A stretch of DNA of 51,831 bases from assembly GCA_016842005.1 (NCBI GenBank), contig JAENYD010000017.1:1-51831 (forward strand). Reading direction: 5' to 3'. Below, piece by piece: positions 17,626 through 25,313 of the stretch (positions are counted from its first letter, which is position 1; the number at the start of each line of letters is the position of its first letter). A program made the position numbers and the translations under genes. The notes beneath the pieces were generated by a model. The model searched no databases, was not told the DNA's origin, and saw only the letters and a list, made by a program, of their open reading frames with translations. The DNA comes from Clostridium thermobutyricum (GTDB taxonomy: Bacteria > Bacillota > Clostridia > Ch29).

Positions 17626-18126
17626 TTAATCATTTTGGCTTTCAAAAAATTCCTTAAGTGATGCAAGCCTTGGGTCAACCATTTCCCGCCTGCATTCACA
17701 CTCTTCAATATTCCGGTCTTTTCCGCAGACAGGGCAGAGACCTCTGCATGCTTCCGAACAAAGAGGCTTTATGGGTATTTCCAGGATCAAACTTTCCAGG
17801 ACTATGCTCTCAAGGTCTATAATATCTCCTTTCAAGCCCATTGCATCTTCCTGGTCCGGCTCCCTTTTAAACCTCTGGTTAAACGATGTTCTTATCTCAT
17901 GGGGAAAATCTGACAGACATCTGGAACACTGCATTATAAAAACAGCTTTTACTTTTCCCGAAACCAGATAGCTGTCATCCACCTTCTTCACTTCCCCTTT
18001 AACTTTCACCGGACCCTCAAACTCCAGGGTGTCTCCTTTGAAAAGCAGAGGCTTCAAAACCTCAGATAGCAGGAAATCCATTTTCCCTGTCAGGTTGCCC
18101 TCAAGTTCCCTTATATTCAGTTTCAT
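17626..18126 (-). CDS. yceD: YceD/DUF177 family protein
   Basis: The 166 residues match the YceD (DUF177) family, commonly encoded next to rpmF and linked by others to 23S rRNA accumulation. Its biochemical role is not settled. The N-terminus is [18 protein letters not shown], the middle has [17 protein letters not shown], and the C-terminus bears a Cys cluster, [19 protein letters not shown] and CEC, that may bind zinc. The ATG at 18126 has GAGGTGG five bases upstream. The longer upstream frame crosses the promoter and is not coding. Confidence 0.9.
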   Translation of the reverse strand: MKLNIRELEGNLTGKMDFLLSEVLKPLLFKGDTLEFEGPVKVKGEVKKVDDSYLVSGKVKAVFIMQCSRCLSDFPHEIRTSFNQRFKREPDQEDAMGLKGDIIDLESIVLESLILEIPIKPLCSEACRGLCPVCGKDRNIEECECRREMVDPRLASLKEFFESQND

Positions 18127-18154
18127 GCATACCACCTCATAGTCAACAAGCACT

Positions 18155-18183
18155 ATTATATAGACCCATCCGCCCTTTGTCAA
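18155..18183 (-). promoter_or_regulatory. Consensus sigma-A promoter for yceD-rpmF
   Basis: On the minus strand a perfect TTGACA (18178-18183) and a perfect TATAAT (18155-18160) are exactly 17 bases apart, about 30 bases before the yceD start. This is the strongest promoter by eye in the window and fits a ribosomal protein gene. Confidence 0.9.
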
Positions 18184-18206
18184 GATAAGGACTGCACTAT
18201 ACATAC

Positions 18207-18249
18207 AAAAAAGAGGCAGAAAAAAGGCTATTATTATTATTTCTGCCTC
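18207..18249 (-). terminator. Terminator after ackA
   Basis: GAGGCAGAAA and TTTCTGCCTC form a perfect 10-bp stem around 17 bases, and TTTTTT follows on the minus strand. It lies eight bases after the ackA stop and separates ackA from the yceD promoter. Confidence 0.8.
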
Positions 18250-18257
18250 CTGCATTT

Positions 18258-19451
18258 CTATCCGATTATATCTACCGTTTCCTTCGCAATCATCAATTCT
18301 TCATTGGTGGGTACCACCAGCACCTGTGTCTTTGAACCGGCCTTGCTGATAATTTTTTCCCTGCCCCTGACGTTATTGGCTTCCCTGTCAATTTCCACGC
18401 CAAGATAGTCCAGGCCTTCGCATATTTTTTCCCTCATGGAAACAGAATTTTCACCCAGGCCTGCTGTGAATACTATTGCATCAACACCGTTCATTACTGC
18501 CGAATAAGACCCTATATAGGACTTAACCCTGTAGGCGAATACATTTATAGCCATTTGAGCCCGTTTATTCCCTTCCGTCGCAGCTTGCTCCAGGTCCCTG
18601 AAATCGCTGCTTACTCCGGATATACCCAAAACCCCTGACCTTTTATTAAGTATATCATTCACCTGCTCGGCGGTCATATTCTCTTTTTCCATAAGAAATG
18701 CAACAATGGCTGCGTCTATGCTTCCGCACCTGGTTCCCATGGCCAGCCCCTCCAGGGGAGTAAAGCCCATGGTGGTTTCTACCGATTTACCCCTGTCTAC
18801 GGCAGTAATACTGGCACCATTGCCCAGATGACAGGTTATAATCTTAAGGCTTTCATAGGGCTTTTCCAGCAGTTGTGCCGCCCTCAAAGAAACGTACTTG
18901 TGGGATGTGCCGTGAAAACCATATTTTCTTATGCCATATTTCTCGTAATACTCATAGGGTAACGGATAAATATAGGCATAATCGGGCAATGTCTGATGAA
19001 AGGCCGTATCAAATACTCCCACCATTGGCACGTCGGGCATCAACTGCCTGCAGGCTTCAATACCCATTATATTGGGTGGGTTGTGAAGGGGTGCCAGGTC
19101 AGCACAATCATACAACGTTTTCATAACCTCGTCATTTATCCTTACAGAACCTGAAAACTTCTCACCGCCGTGAACCACCCTGTGCCCAACAGCTGCTATC
19201 TCGCTCATGTCGTCGATAACTCCCCGCTCTTTGTCAACAAGGATATCTGAAAGCAACTTAAAGGCCGCCTTATGGTCAGGAAGTTCCTTTTCAATAACAA
19301 CTTCATCTTTTCCCGGTACCTCGTGCTTTAATCTTGAACCTTCTATTCCTATTCTTTCCGCCAGCCCTTTCGCCATCAACGTATCATTTTCCATGTTCAG
19401 CAACTGGTATTTCAGCGATGAGCTTCCGCAGTTCACTACAAGTACTTTCAT
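18258..19451 (-). CDS. ackA: Acetate kinase
   Basis: Acetate kinase interconverts acetyl-phosphate plus ADP with acetate plus ATP, the main ATP-yielding step of acetate fermentation. The protein of 397 residues opens [19 protein letters not shown]. It has [47 protein letters not shown] and FTAGLGENS, the standard motifs with catalytic residues present. GGAGGGA precedes the ATG. No pta gene is adjacent. It is a single-gene unit with its own terminator, divergent from tmcAL. Confidence 0.97.
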   Translation of the reverse strand: MKVLVVNCGSSSLKYQLLNMENDTLMAKGLAERIGIEGSRLKHEVPGKDEVVIEKELPDHKAAFKLLSDILVDKERGVIDDMSEIAAVGHRVVHGGEKFSGSVRINDEVMKTLYDCADLAPLHNPPNIMGIEACRQLMPDVPMVGVFDTAFHQTLPDYAYIYPLPYEYYEKYGIRKYGFHGTSHKYVSLRAAQLLEKPYESLKIITCHLGNGASITAVDRGKSVETTMGFTPLEGLAMGTRCGSIDAAIVAFLMEKENMTAEQVNDILNKRSGVLGISGVSSDFRDLEQAATEGNKRAQMAINVFAYRVKSYIGSYSAVMNGVDAIVFTAGLGENSVSMREKICEGLDYLGVEIDREANNVRGREKIISKAGSKTQVLVVPTNEELMIAKETVDIIG

Positions 19452-19604
19452 CTTAATCCCTCCTAGATAGTATACGGTTACAATACCTGATATAATATTT
19501 TATTAAATATCAAAAAACAAACCTATATAGATTTCTTCATTTATGATTAATATCCTTCAACAGGAATTAAAAAAAATAGCGATTATTCTCCCGTATAATT
19601 AGTT

Positions 19605-19632
19605 TTGAAAAAAATGTGTTAAAATATATGAT
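19605..19632 (+). promoter_or_regulatory. Promoter-like site for tmcAL
   Basis: TTGAAA (19605-19610) and TATGAT (19627-19632) are 16 bases apart, about 35 bases before the start. Each differs from consensus by one or two bases. Confidence 0.5.
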
Positions 19633-19668
19633 AAACTATATTTCAAATAAATCTATTCGGGGGATGAA

Positions 19669-20928
19669 TTGATTAAAATGAAAGTGCTTGGGATAATAGC
19701 CGAATACAATCCTTTCCACAACGGACACCTGTATCATCTGAATAAATCCCTGGAAATCACAGGAGCAACCCATTCGGTAGCCGTCATGAGCGGCAGCTTC
19801 CTGCAGAGGGGCGAACCGGCTGTATTTAACAAATGGGCAAGGGCGAAAATGGCTGTAACATCCGGCATCGACCTGGTCATTGAGCTTCCGGTTGTGTACT
19901 CCTGTCAGAGTGCGGAGACTTTTGCCCGTGGTGCCATAAGTATTCTGGACAAAACCAGCTCGGTGGACTTCCTTTCCTTTGGCAGTGAGGCAGGAGACCT
20001 GAAACTGCTTGATTACATATCCGCTATTCTTTTCGAAGAGCCGGACAGTTTTAAAGAGTATCTCCGGTTTTATCTGAATAAAGGGCTTTCTTTCCCGGCA
20101 GCCCGTTCAAAAGCCCTTCAACGATATGACAGAGCACTCAAGGGTCCATCCCTGGCAGCTTTAAACAGCCCCAACAACATCCTGGCCCTTGAATATATGA
20201 AAGCCCTCCGACATCTGAACAGTCCCATTGTCCCCTGTTCTGTCAAAAGAATCAAAGCCGGTTACAATTCAACAACCATAAGGGGTACCATCGCCAGCGC
20301 AACTGCCATACGAAAGGCCTTACTGACAACCCGGAAACATACCTGTAAGCTTGGCAGGGTTATCCCGGAGAGCAGCATGAAAATATTGAAAGCTGAGTTA
20401 ATGGCCGAAAGAGGTCCTGTACATGACGACCTGTTCAGTTCACTGATTATAGGCAACCTTAGAAAATCAAAACCGGAGGATATTGCTGAATATCCGGATG
20501 TATCGGAGGGCCTGGAATACAAAATCTGGAACGCTGCAAGGCATAACGTAAACATATCTGAATTGGTCAAAGAAATCAAATCCAAAAGGTATACCCTTAC
20601 CAGGCTTAAACGCCTCATGATTTATTCTCTGCTGGATATACGCCGGGATATGGTCAGCCGTTTAAGGAACAACCTGTTTCCGGGATACGTGAGGGTCCTT
20701 GCCTTCAATAATAAAGGAAGGGATATACTGCGAAAAATGAAACACAATTCATCCATACCGGTTATAACAAAGACTGCGGTACATGGACTGGAAGAAGGCG
20801 CACTGCCTTTTCTGGCGCTGGAAAAAGACCTGCTGGCCACCGATATATATGTCATGGCCTATAAAAATCCTAAGTACTCCTGCGCCGGCCAAGATTTTTT
20901 AACAAGCCCCATCTGGGTGGGGGATTGA
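19669..20928 (+). CDS. tmcAL: tRNA(Met) cytidine acetate ligase
   Basis: TmcAL (YlbM) makes N4-acetylcytidine at the wobble base of elongator tRNA-Met, using acetate and ATP. The nucleotidyltransferase-like N-terminus has AEYNPFHNGHLYHL, with the HxGH motif, and MSGSFLQRGEPAVFNKW. The middle and C-terminus contain SNN-type NSPNNILALEYMKAL and a helical RNA-binding part. The TTG at 19669, four bases after GGGGGA, is the likely start. The ATG three codons later also fits. Its neighbour ackA also handles acetate. The last 59 bases overlap the end of the convergent patatin-like gene. Confidence 0.93.
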   Translation: MIKMKVLGIIAEYNPFHNGHLYHLNKSLEITGATHSVAVMSGSFLQRGEPAVFNKWARAKMAVTSGIDLVIELPVVYSCQSAETFARGAISILDKTSSVDFLSFGSEAGDLKLLDYISAILFEEPDSFKEYLRFYLNKGLSFPAARSKALQRYDRALKGPSLAALNSPNNILALEYMKALRHLNSPIVPCSVKRIKAGYNSTTIRGTIASATAIRKALLTTRKHTCKLGRVIPESSMKILKAELMAERGPVHDDLFSSLIIGNLRKSKPEDIAEYPDVSEGLEYKIWNAARHNVNISELVKEIKSKRYTLTRLKRLMIYSLLDIRRDMVSRLRNNLFPGYVRVLAFNNKGRDILRKMKHNSSIPVITKTAVHGLEEGALPFLALEKDLLATDIYVMAYKNPKYSCAGQDFLTSPIWVGD

Positions 20929-21688
20929 GGACATTTCTTATATCATCAATTGCATCCAGGGCGGCTTTACGTCCCGCCCTTACACATTCTCCCACCTGGT
21001 TGAAAGCAATGGGGTTTATATCTTTCAGATCGGGTTCAATAACAACATCGGCTTCTATTCCTCTCAGCCTGTTAATCTCATTTTGCATTATATCTATACT
21101 CTGAATGATTGTATGATATATATTCTCAATTTTCTTCTCGGCATAATGGGCCCCCAGGTTTACGCCGATTATCATTTCAGCCCCCATATACCTTGCCAGG
21201 TCCACGGGTACGGCATCAACTATGCCGCCGTCCGCCAGCAGGCGCCCCTCCATCTCTACCGGCCTGAAAATACCCGGGATAGCTATACTGCATCTCACCG
21301 CTTTATAGACATACCCTTGATCCAAAATACACCTTTCTCCCGTATGCAAATCGGTGGCCACAACAGACAGAGGGATTTTCAGGTCATCAAAAGTTTTGTC
21401 GTCAGTATGCATTCTGACCATTTTCTCTATTTTCTTTCCGAATATAAGCCCCTTTCCCGGCGGTGAAAAATCTATCATCTGCCAGGTGTCTGTATCTTCA
21501 GCCAGTTCAATAATCTCATCCACCTTCATGCCAGAACAGTAAAGAGCTCCTACAAGGGCCCCAATACTGCATCCTGAAATAAAATCAATGGGTATGCCAT
21601 TCTCTTCCATCACCTGCAGAACCCCAAGATGTGCAAACCCCCTGGCGGCTCCGGATCCTAGTGCAAGCCCCACCTTTTTCCTTTTCAT
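20870..21688 (-). CDS. Patatin-like phospholipase (RssA family)
   Basis: This 272-residue protein is a predicted serine lipid acyl hydrolase. The oxyanion loop GSGAARGFAHLG, the nucleophile in GCSIG, and the catalytic Asp in LLADGGIVDAVPVD form the complete Ser-Asp dyad. It resembles the short RssA/YchK proteins, whose substrates are mostly unknown. The ATG at 21688 has AGGAGG seven bases upstream. It is divergent from ylbJ and overlaps the 3' end of tmcAL by 59 bases in the opposite direction, so its C-terminus is read antisense to TmcAL. Confidence 0.88.
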   Translation of the reverse strand: MKRKKVGLALGSGAARGFAHLGVLQVMEENGIPIDFISGCSIGALVGALYCSGMKVDEIIELAEDTDTWQMIDFSPPGKGLIFGKKIEKMVRMHTDDKTFDDLKIPLSVVATDLHTGERCILDQGYVYKAVRCSIAIPGIFRPVEMEGRLLADGGIVDAVPVDLARYMGAEMIIGVNLGAHYAEKKIENIYHTIIQSIDIMQNEINRLRGIEADVVIEPDLKDINPIAFNQVGECVRAGRKAALDAIDDIRNVLNPPPRWGLLKNLGRRRST

Positions 21689-21776
21689 GATATTACCTCC
21701 TGAATCATTCATAATACATATTACTTAAAAATATATTAAAATAGCAGCCTTAAATACATGTCAAGGAGAGAATTCT

Positions 21777-23003
21777 ATGCCTCAGCGCAGAAAAAACCGG
21801 TTCTATCTTATTATGACTTCGATGCTGGTAAGTTTTTTTGTTTTAAGCCTGCTGCTGTCACCTGAAGAATGTTATAATGCTGCAGCGGACGGGGTGAACA
21901 TCTGGTTCACCACTGTTTTCCCCGCCCTTCTGCCTTTTTTTATAGGCGCGGAACTTCTGATCGGGCTGGGTGTCATCGACTTCATGGGCGCCCTGCTGGA
22001 GCCTTTTATGCGTCCGGTATTCAAAGCGCCGGGTATAGCTTCATTTGTATATATACTGAGCATAACCTCAGGCTATCCTGTTGGAGTTAAACTTACATGC
22101 AAGATGAGACAGGAGAAGATGTGCTCCAGGACCGAAGGCCAGAGGATGCTTGCTTTTTGCAGTACTTCAGGCCCCCTTTTTATGATTGGGGCAGTAGCAG
22201 TAGGTATGCTGCACAGCGCCCCGGCAGGAACCGTTATTGCGGTTTCCCATTACATTTCTTCCATTATTGTAGGAGTGTGTTTTAGTTTTTTTCTGAAGGA
22301 TACAAACAATGCAAATCGCATGTTTACGGGCATGCCGGCCATTAAAACAGGCCTGGAGGAAATGTACCGCAGGAGGCTCCGGGACGGAAGACCTTTTGGA
22401 GTCCTGATGGGAGATGCTGTACGCGAGAGTGTAAACACACTGCTTGTAATAGGTGGCTTCATTACCGTGTTCTCGGTCGTAATCAATATCTTCTCCATAA
22501 CGGGAATAATTGACCTTTTGTCGCGGCCTTTCGTAAAGATACTTAATATATCACGGCTTCCCTCAGACCTCGTTAAGCCTGTTATCAGCGGGCTGCTCGA
22601 AATCACCATAGGCAGTCGCCAGATTTCATTAGTCCCGGCTTCATTCATAAGCAAGATTGTGGCTGTAAGTTTTATCATCGGCTGGAGCGGATTTTCCATC
22701 CATGCGCAGGCTGCCAGTTTTATAAGCAAAACTGACCTGAGTACGTCAATTTATGTTTTGTCCAAAATATTACACGGGATACTGGCATCCATCATATCAT
22801 ACATTCTTGGCATATTCATGCTGACCGGCCAAACCCAGCAGGTTTTCGGGCCTGAAGACAGCCTTTTTTCATATCCTGCATTTGTTTCCCGGTTAATATT
22901 CTCTACAAAAACTTTTTTTATCCAGATTTTCATACTGATTTTTACAATAGTGCTATGTAAACTTATTGGCAGGATCTTCGGCTTTAAAATAAAGAGAAAC
23001 TAA
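21777..23003 (+). CDS. ylbJ: Sporulation integral membrane protein YlbJ
   Basis: YlbJ is a polytopic membrane protein needed for proper spore cortex or coat formation in Bacillus. Its transport role is inferred from its nucleoside-gate-like fold. The 408 residues hold about eight hydrophobic spans, the Gate-like segment WFTTVFPALLPFFIGAELL, and SITSGYPVGVKLTCKMR. AAGGAGAG precedes the ATG by eight bases. It is the only plus-strand gene between 21 and 29 kb. In Bacillus it also lies near ylbM and coaD. Confidence 0.9.
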   Translation: MPQRRKNRFYLIMTSMLVSFFVLSLLLSPEECYNAAADGVNIWFTTVFPALLPFFIGAELLIGLGVIDFMGALLEPFMRPVFKAPGIASFVYILSITSGYPVGVKLTCKMRQEKMCSRTEGQRMLAFCSTSGPLFMIGAVAVGMLHSAPAGTVIAVSHYISSIIVGVCFSFFLKDTNNANRMFTGMPAIKTGLEEMYRRRLRDGRPFGVLMGDAVRESVNTLLVIGGFITVFSVVINIFSITGIIDLLSRPFVKILNISRLPSDLVKPVISGLLEITIGSRQISLVPASFISKIVAVSFIIGWSGFSIHAQAASFISKTDLSTSIYVLSKILHGILASIISYILGIFMLTGQTQQVFGPEDSLFSYPAFVSRLIFSTKTFFIQIFILIFTIVLCKLIGRIFGFKIKRN

Positions 23004-23009
23004 GGCGAC

Positions 23010-23459
23010 CTAGCTTCTCATGTTTCTTACTTCTTCCCTGTTCTTTGCGACAAGACCCAGATAATTTTTTAAAAAATTCTCCAGTTCCACCAGCAGGTTA
23101 TCCACATACTCCTTTGTGCCCAGTCTTATCTCTCTGGCATTCTCCTTGGCGTTTTCTATGATTTCTTCCGCCTGCTGGTAAGCCCTCCTGGTTATCTCAT
23201 TATCCTCCACCAGACTGTTAATACGTTCTTCTGCTTCTTTAATAATCAGGTCGGCCTGTTTTTCAGCTTCAACAAGAATCCTGTTTTTTTCTTCATTGAT
23301 TCTCCGGGCCTCTTTGATTTCCTCTGGAAGAATATCAACAGCCAGCTCAATAATTCTCAAAACCTTATCCCTGTCAAGCAGTACCTTATCAGAAAAAGGT
23401 ACCGAAACCCCTTCGTCAACAATGTGTTTGAGCTGTATCAGCAGTTCGGTTAACTCCAT
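23010..23459 (-). CDS. Coiled-coil protein of unknown function
   Basis: The product has 149 residues. The N-terminal 40 (MELTELLIQLKHIVDEGVSV onward) precede a long charged helix, EIKEARRINEEKNRILVEAE through NAKENAREIRLGTKEYVDNLL. It resembles the stalk of ATP synthase subunit b, and proteins of this kind are often labelled ATPase in Clostridia without evidence. No catalytic motif or membrane span is visible. AGGGGA precedes the ATG by seven bases. It lies 14 bases after coaD in the rsmD-coaD cluster. A scaffold role is only a guess. Confidence 0.75.
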   Translation of the reverse strand: MELTELLIQLKHIVDEGVSVPFSDKVLLDRDKVLRIIELAVDILPEEIKEARRINEEKNRILVEAEKQADLIIKEAEERINSLVEDNEITRRAYQQAEEIIENAKENAREIRLGTKEYVDNLLVELENFLKNYLGLVAKNREEVRNMRS

Positions 23460-23473
23460 AGGCCAATCCCCTC

Positions 23474-23953
23474 TTAATAATTGAATTTTTCCTTCAGTTT
23501 CTCTCCCACGTATTTCGGAACAAGACCATCGACACATCCACCAAGCATAGCCACTTCCTTAACTAAACTGGAGCTTAAAAAGGAATATTGGGCACTGGTC
23601 ATCATGAAGACCGTTTCAATGTCTTCATTTAACTTTCTGTTCATGGAAGCCATCTGCAGCTCGTACTCAAAATCTGATACAGCCCTTAACCCTTTGACAA
23701 TGATATTGGCATCCTTATTCACCATATAATCTATAAGCAGACCCGAAAAGCTGTCCACTTCTATCCCTTTCAAACCTCTGGTAGAGACACAGAGCATGTC
23801 CATCCGCTCTTCGGGAGTAAAAAGATATTGTTTTGAACAGTTGTTCAAGACAGCAACTATCAAGCGGTCAAAGAGTTTTGTGCTTCTGTTGATTATGTCC
23901 ATATGACCATTTGTAACCGGGTCAAAACTGCCTGCATACACTGCAACCTTCAT
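23474..23953 (-). CDS. coaD: Phosphopantetheine adenylyltransferase
   Basis: CoaD makes dephospho-CoA from phosphopantetheine and ATP, the fourth step of CoA synthesis. The 159 residues have [15 protein letters not shown] with the HxGH-family motif, [20 protein letters not shown], and [16 protein letters not shown] in place of the ISSTxVRE block. The start overlaps the rsmD stop by four bases. Together with coaBC at 44 kb it shows that CoA synthesis genes are split in this region. Confidence 0.97.
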   Translation of the reverse strand: MKVAVYAGSFDPVTNGHMDIINRSTKLFDRLIVAVLNNCSKQYLFTPEERMDMLCVSTRGLKGIEVDSFSGLLIDYMVNKDANIIVKGLRAVSDFEYELQMASMNRKLNEDIETVFMMTSAQYSFLSSSLVKEVAMLGGCVDGLVPKYVGEKLKEKFNY

Positions 23954-24510
23954 CGGGCATCCTCCTTTATATATATGGTTACACTGGTGTTTCCGTACTT
24001 CTTCCTTTTTAACATAGCCATGCCTTTAAAGTTTTCTTCGGGATGGTAATGGGATGAATGCTCCAAAATCACCATACCGTTCTCATCTATAATATCTTCC
24101 CTGACCAAATCTGACACAATTTTGTTGTAAATATTATCACCGTATGGAGGATCTATGAAAATGATATCATATTTTTTGTCCATACTGCCAAATTTTTTGA
24201 CCGCCTTAAAGGCATCTGTCAGATAAACCTCTGCCTGTTCTTCAAAACCCAATAGCTTTACATTATGTTTGATAACGTTACAGGCATCGGTATTATTATC
24301 AATGAAGGTAACCATTGATGCCCCTCTGCTCAAAGCCTCCAGCCCGAGATTCCCGGTGCCTGCAAAAAGGTCCAGTACCCTGCCCCCGGAAACTGCAAAC
24401 CCCAGCATGCTGAATACAGCCTCTTTAACCCGGTCGGAGGTGGGTCTCACCTTGCGTCCCTCCAGAGATTTGATTTTTCTGCCCTTTGCCTGCCCTGCAA
24501 TAATCCTCAT
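23950..24510 (-). CDS. rsmD: 16S rRNA (guanine966-N2)-methyltransferase
   Basis: RsmD methylates G966 of 16S rRNA with SAM. The protein of 186 residues has the SAM-binding [19 protein letters not shown], the acidic FIDNN, and the catalytic DPPY in [15 protein letters not shown]. The start region [17 protein letters not shown] and [15 protein letters not shown] are family hallmarks. It overlaps coaD by four bases, the common rsmD-coaD pair. Confidence 0.96.
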   Translation of the reverse strand: MRIIAGQAKGRKIKSLEGRKVRPTSDRVKEAVFSMLGFAVSGGRVLDLFAGTGNLGLEALSRGASMVTFIDNNTDACNVIKHNVKLLGFEEQAEVYLTDAFKAVKKFGSMDKKYDIIFIDPPYGDNIYNKIVSDLVREDIIDENGMVILEHSSHYHPEENFKGMAMLKRKKYGNTSVTIYIKEDAR

Positions 24511-24587
24511 TATAACAGCACCTGCCCGTTAATATTCTAACACAGCAGCCATTTTTAGACAAAATATTTTAGAATATTTTTTACTGT

Positions 24588-24627
24588 AAAAAAAAAAGGA
24601 AGAACCTCAGAAGGTCCTTCCTTTTTT
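24588..24627 (-). terminator. Terminator after the first spore-protein gene
   Basis: AAGGAAGGACCT and AGGTTCTTCCTT pair around TCTG on the minus strand (two G-U or mismatched pairs), with a run of T after. It stands about 15 bases after the stop at 24643. Confidence 0.8.
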
Positions 24628-24642
24628 AGATTTATATTAAAA

Positions 24643-24843
24643 CTATTTGCCGCTCAGCTGTCTTTCCGCCATTTCAACAAGTCTCTTGGTAATATTTCCG
24701 CCAACATAGCCGGCATCTTTAGCAGTAAGGTCTCCATTATAACCTTTTTTCAGGTTAACACCCACCTGACTGGCTATTTCATACTTCATCTGGTCAAGGG
24801 CTGCCCTTGCCTCAGGCACCACCTTTTTATTGGTTCTTGCCAA
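24643..24843 (-). CDS. Small acid-soluble spore protein, alpha/beta type
   Basis: These proteins coat spore DNA and protect it from UV and heat. The 66-residue product has KVVPEARAALDQMKYEIASQ, with the germination-protease site region, and GYNGDLTAKDAGYVGGNITK, the two family signatures. The TTG at 24843 is chosen because GGAGGTGA stands seven bases upstream. A longer frame exists but is not family-like. It has its own terminator, and its upstream region shares two blocks with that of the next spore-protein gene. Control by sigma-G is expected from the family, but a clear sigma-G promoter was not seen. Confidence 0.95.
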   Translation of the reverse strand: MARTNKKVVPEARAALDQMKYEIASQVGVNLKKGYNGDLTAKDAGYVGGNITKRLVEMAERQLSGK

Positions 24844-24867
24844 CTCGCTTTCACCTCCTGTTTCCTG

Positions 24868-24914
24868 TTGTAATATTAATTTAACCACTGAAGATTTTTT
24901 TAAACTAGTAATTA
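24868..24914 (-). promoter_or_regulatory. Conserved upstream blocks, spore-protein gene 1
   Basis: Block A, TAATTACTAGTTTAAAAAAA (24895-24914), and block B, TATTACAA (24868-24875), are about 20 bases apart. Near-identical blocks precede the paralogue at almost the same distance from its start. They probably mark the promoter region, but they do not match a clear sigma-G consensus by eye. Confidence 0.45.
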
Positions 24915-24978
24915 TTGTTTCTGCATGTAAAATTAAAAAGATGATCTGCTGGCTGACAAAAAACCGAAAACTGTCTCC

Positions 24979-25227
24979 TTAACGGCCTATAAGCTGTCTC
25001 TCCGCCATTTCAATCAGTTTCCTGGTCATAAATCCGCCAACGTATCCTGCATCCCTGGCAGTTAAATCTCCATTATATCCTTCTTTCAGATTCACTCCGA
25101 TCTGGGTGGCAACTTCAAATTTCATTTTGTCCAGCGCAGCTCTTGCTTCGGGTACAACCTTTCTATTGGTACTTTCGCCGCCGGCAACACCTCCGAAGCC
25201 GCCGCCGGCACCTGTAATATTAATCAA
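24979..25227 (-). CDS. Small acid-soluble spore protein, alpha/beta type, with Gly-rich N-terminus
   Basis: This 82-residue paralogue of the neighbouring gene has KVVPEARAALDKMKFEVATQ and GYNGDLTARDAGYVGGFMTR. It differs by an extra N-terminal stretch, MINITGAGGGFGGVAGGEST, which is glycine-rich and unusual for the family. The TTG at 25227 follows AGGAGGTGA by six bases, so the extension appears to be translated. It would enlarge the unstructured N-terminal arm. The two genes look like a tandem duplication. Confidence 0.92.
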   Translation of the reverse strand: MINITGAGGGFGGVAGGESTNRKVVPEARAALDKMKFEVATQIGVNLKEGYNGDLTARDAGYVGGFMTRKLIEMAERQLIGR

Positions 25228-25250
25228 AAAATATCACCTCCTGCGTTTTA

Positions 25251-25298
25251 TTGTAATAATAGTTTACGCATAGAGGTTTTTTTTTAAACTAGCAATTA
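25251..25298 (-). promoter_or_regulatory. Conserved upstream blocks, spore-protein gene 2
   Basis: Block A (TAATTGCTAGTTTAAAAAAA and two more A, 25277-25298) and block B (TATTACAA, 25251-25258) repeat the arrangement upstream of the first spore-protein gene, with 18 bases between them. Block A starts 50 bases before the start codon. Confidence 0.45.
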
Positions 25299-25313
25299 CT
25301 GTCGCAGCTGTTA

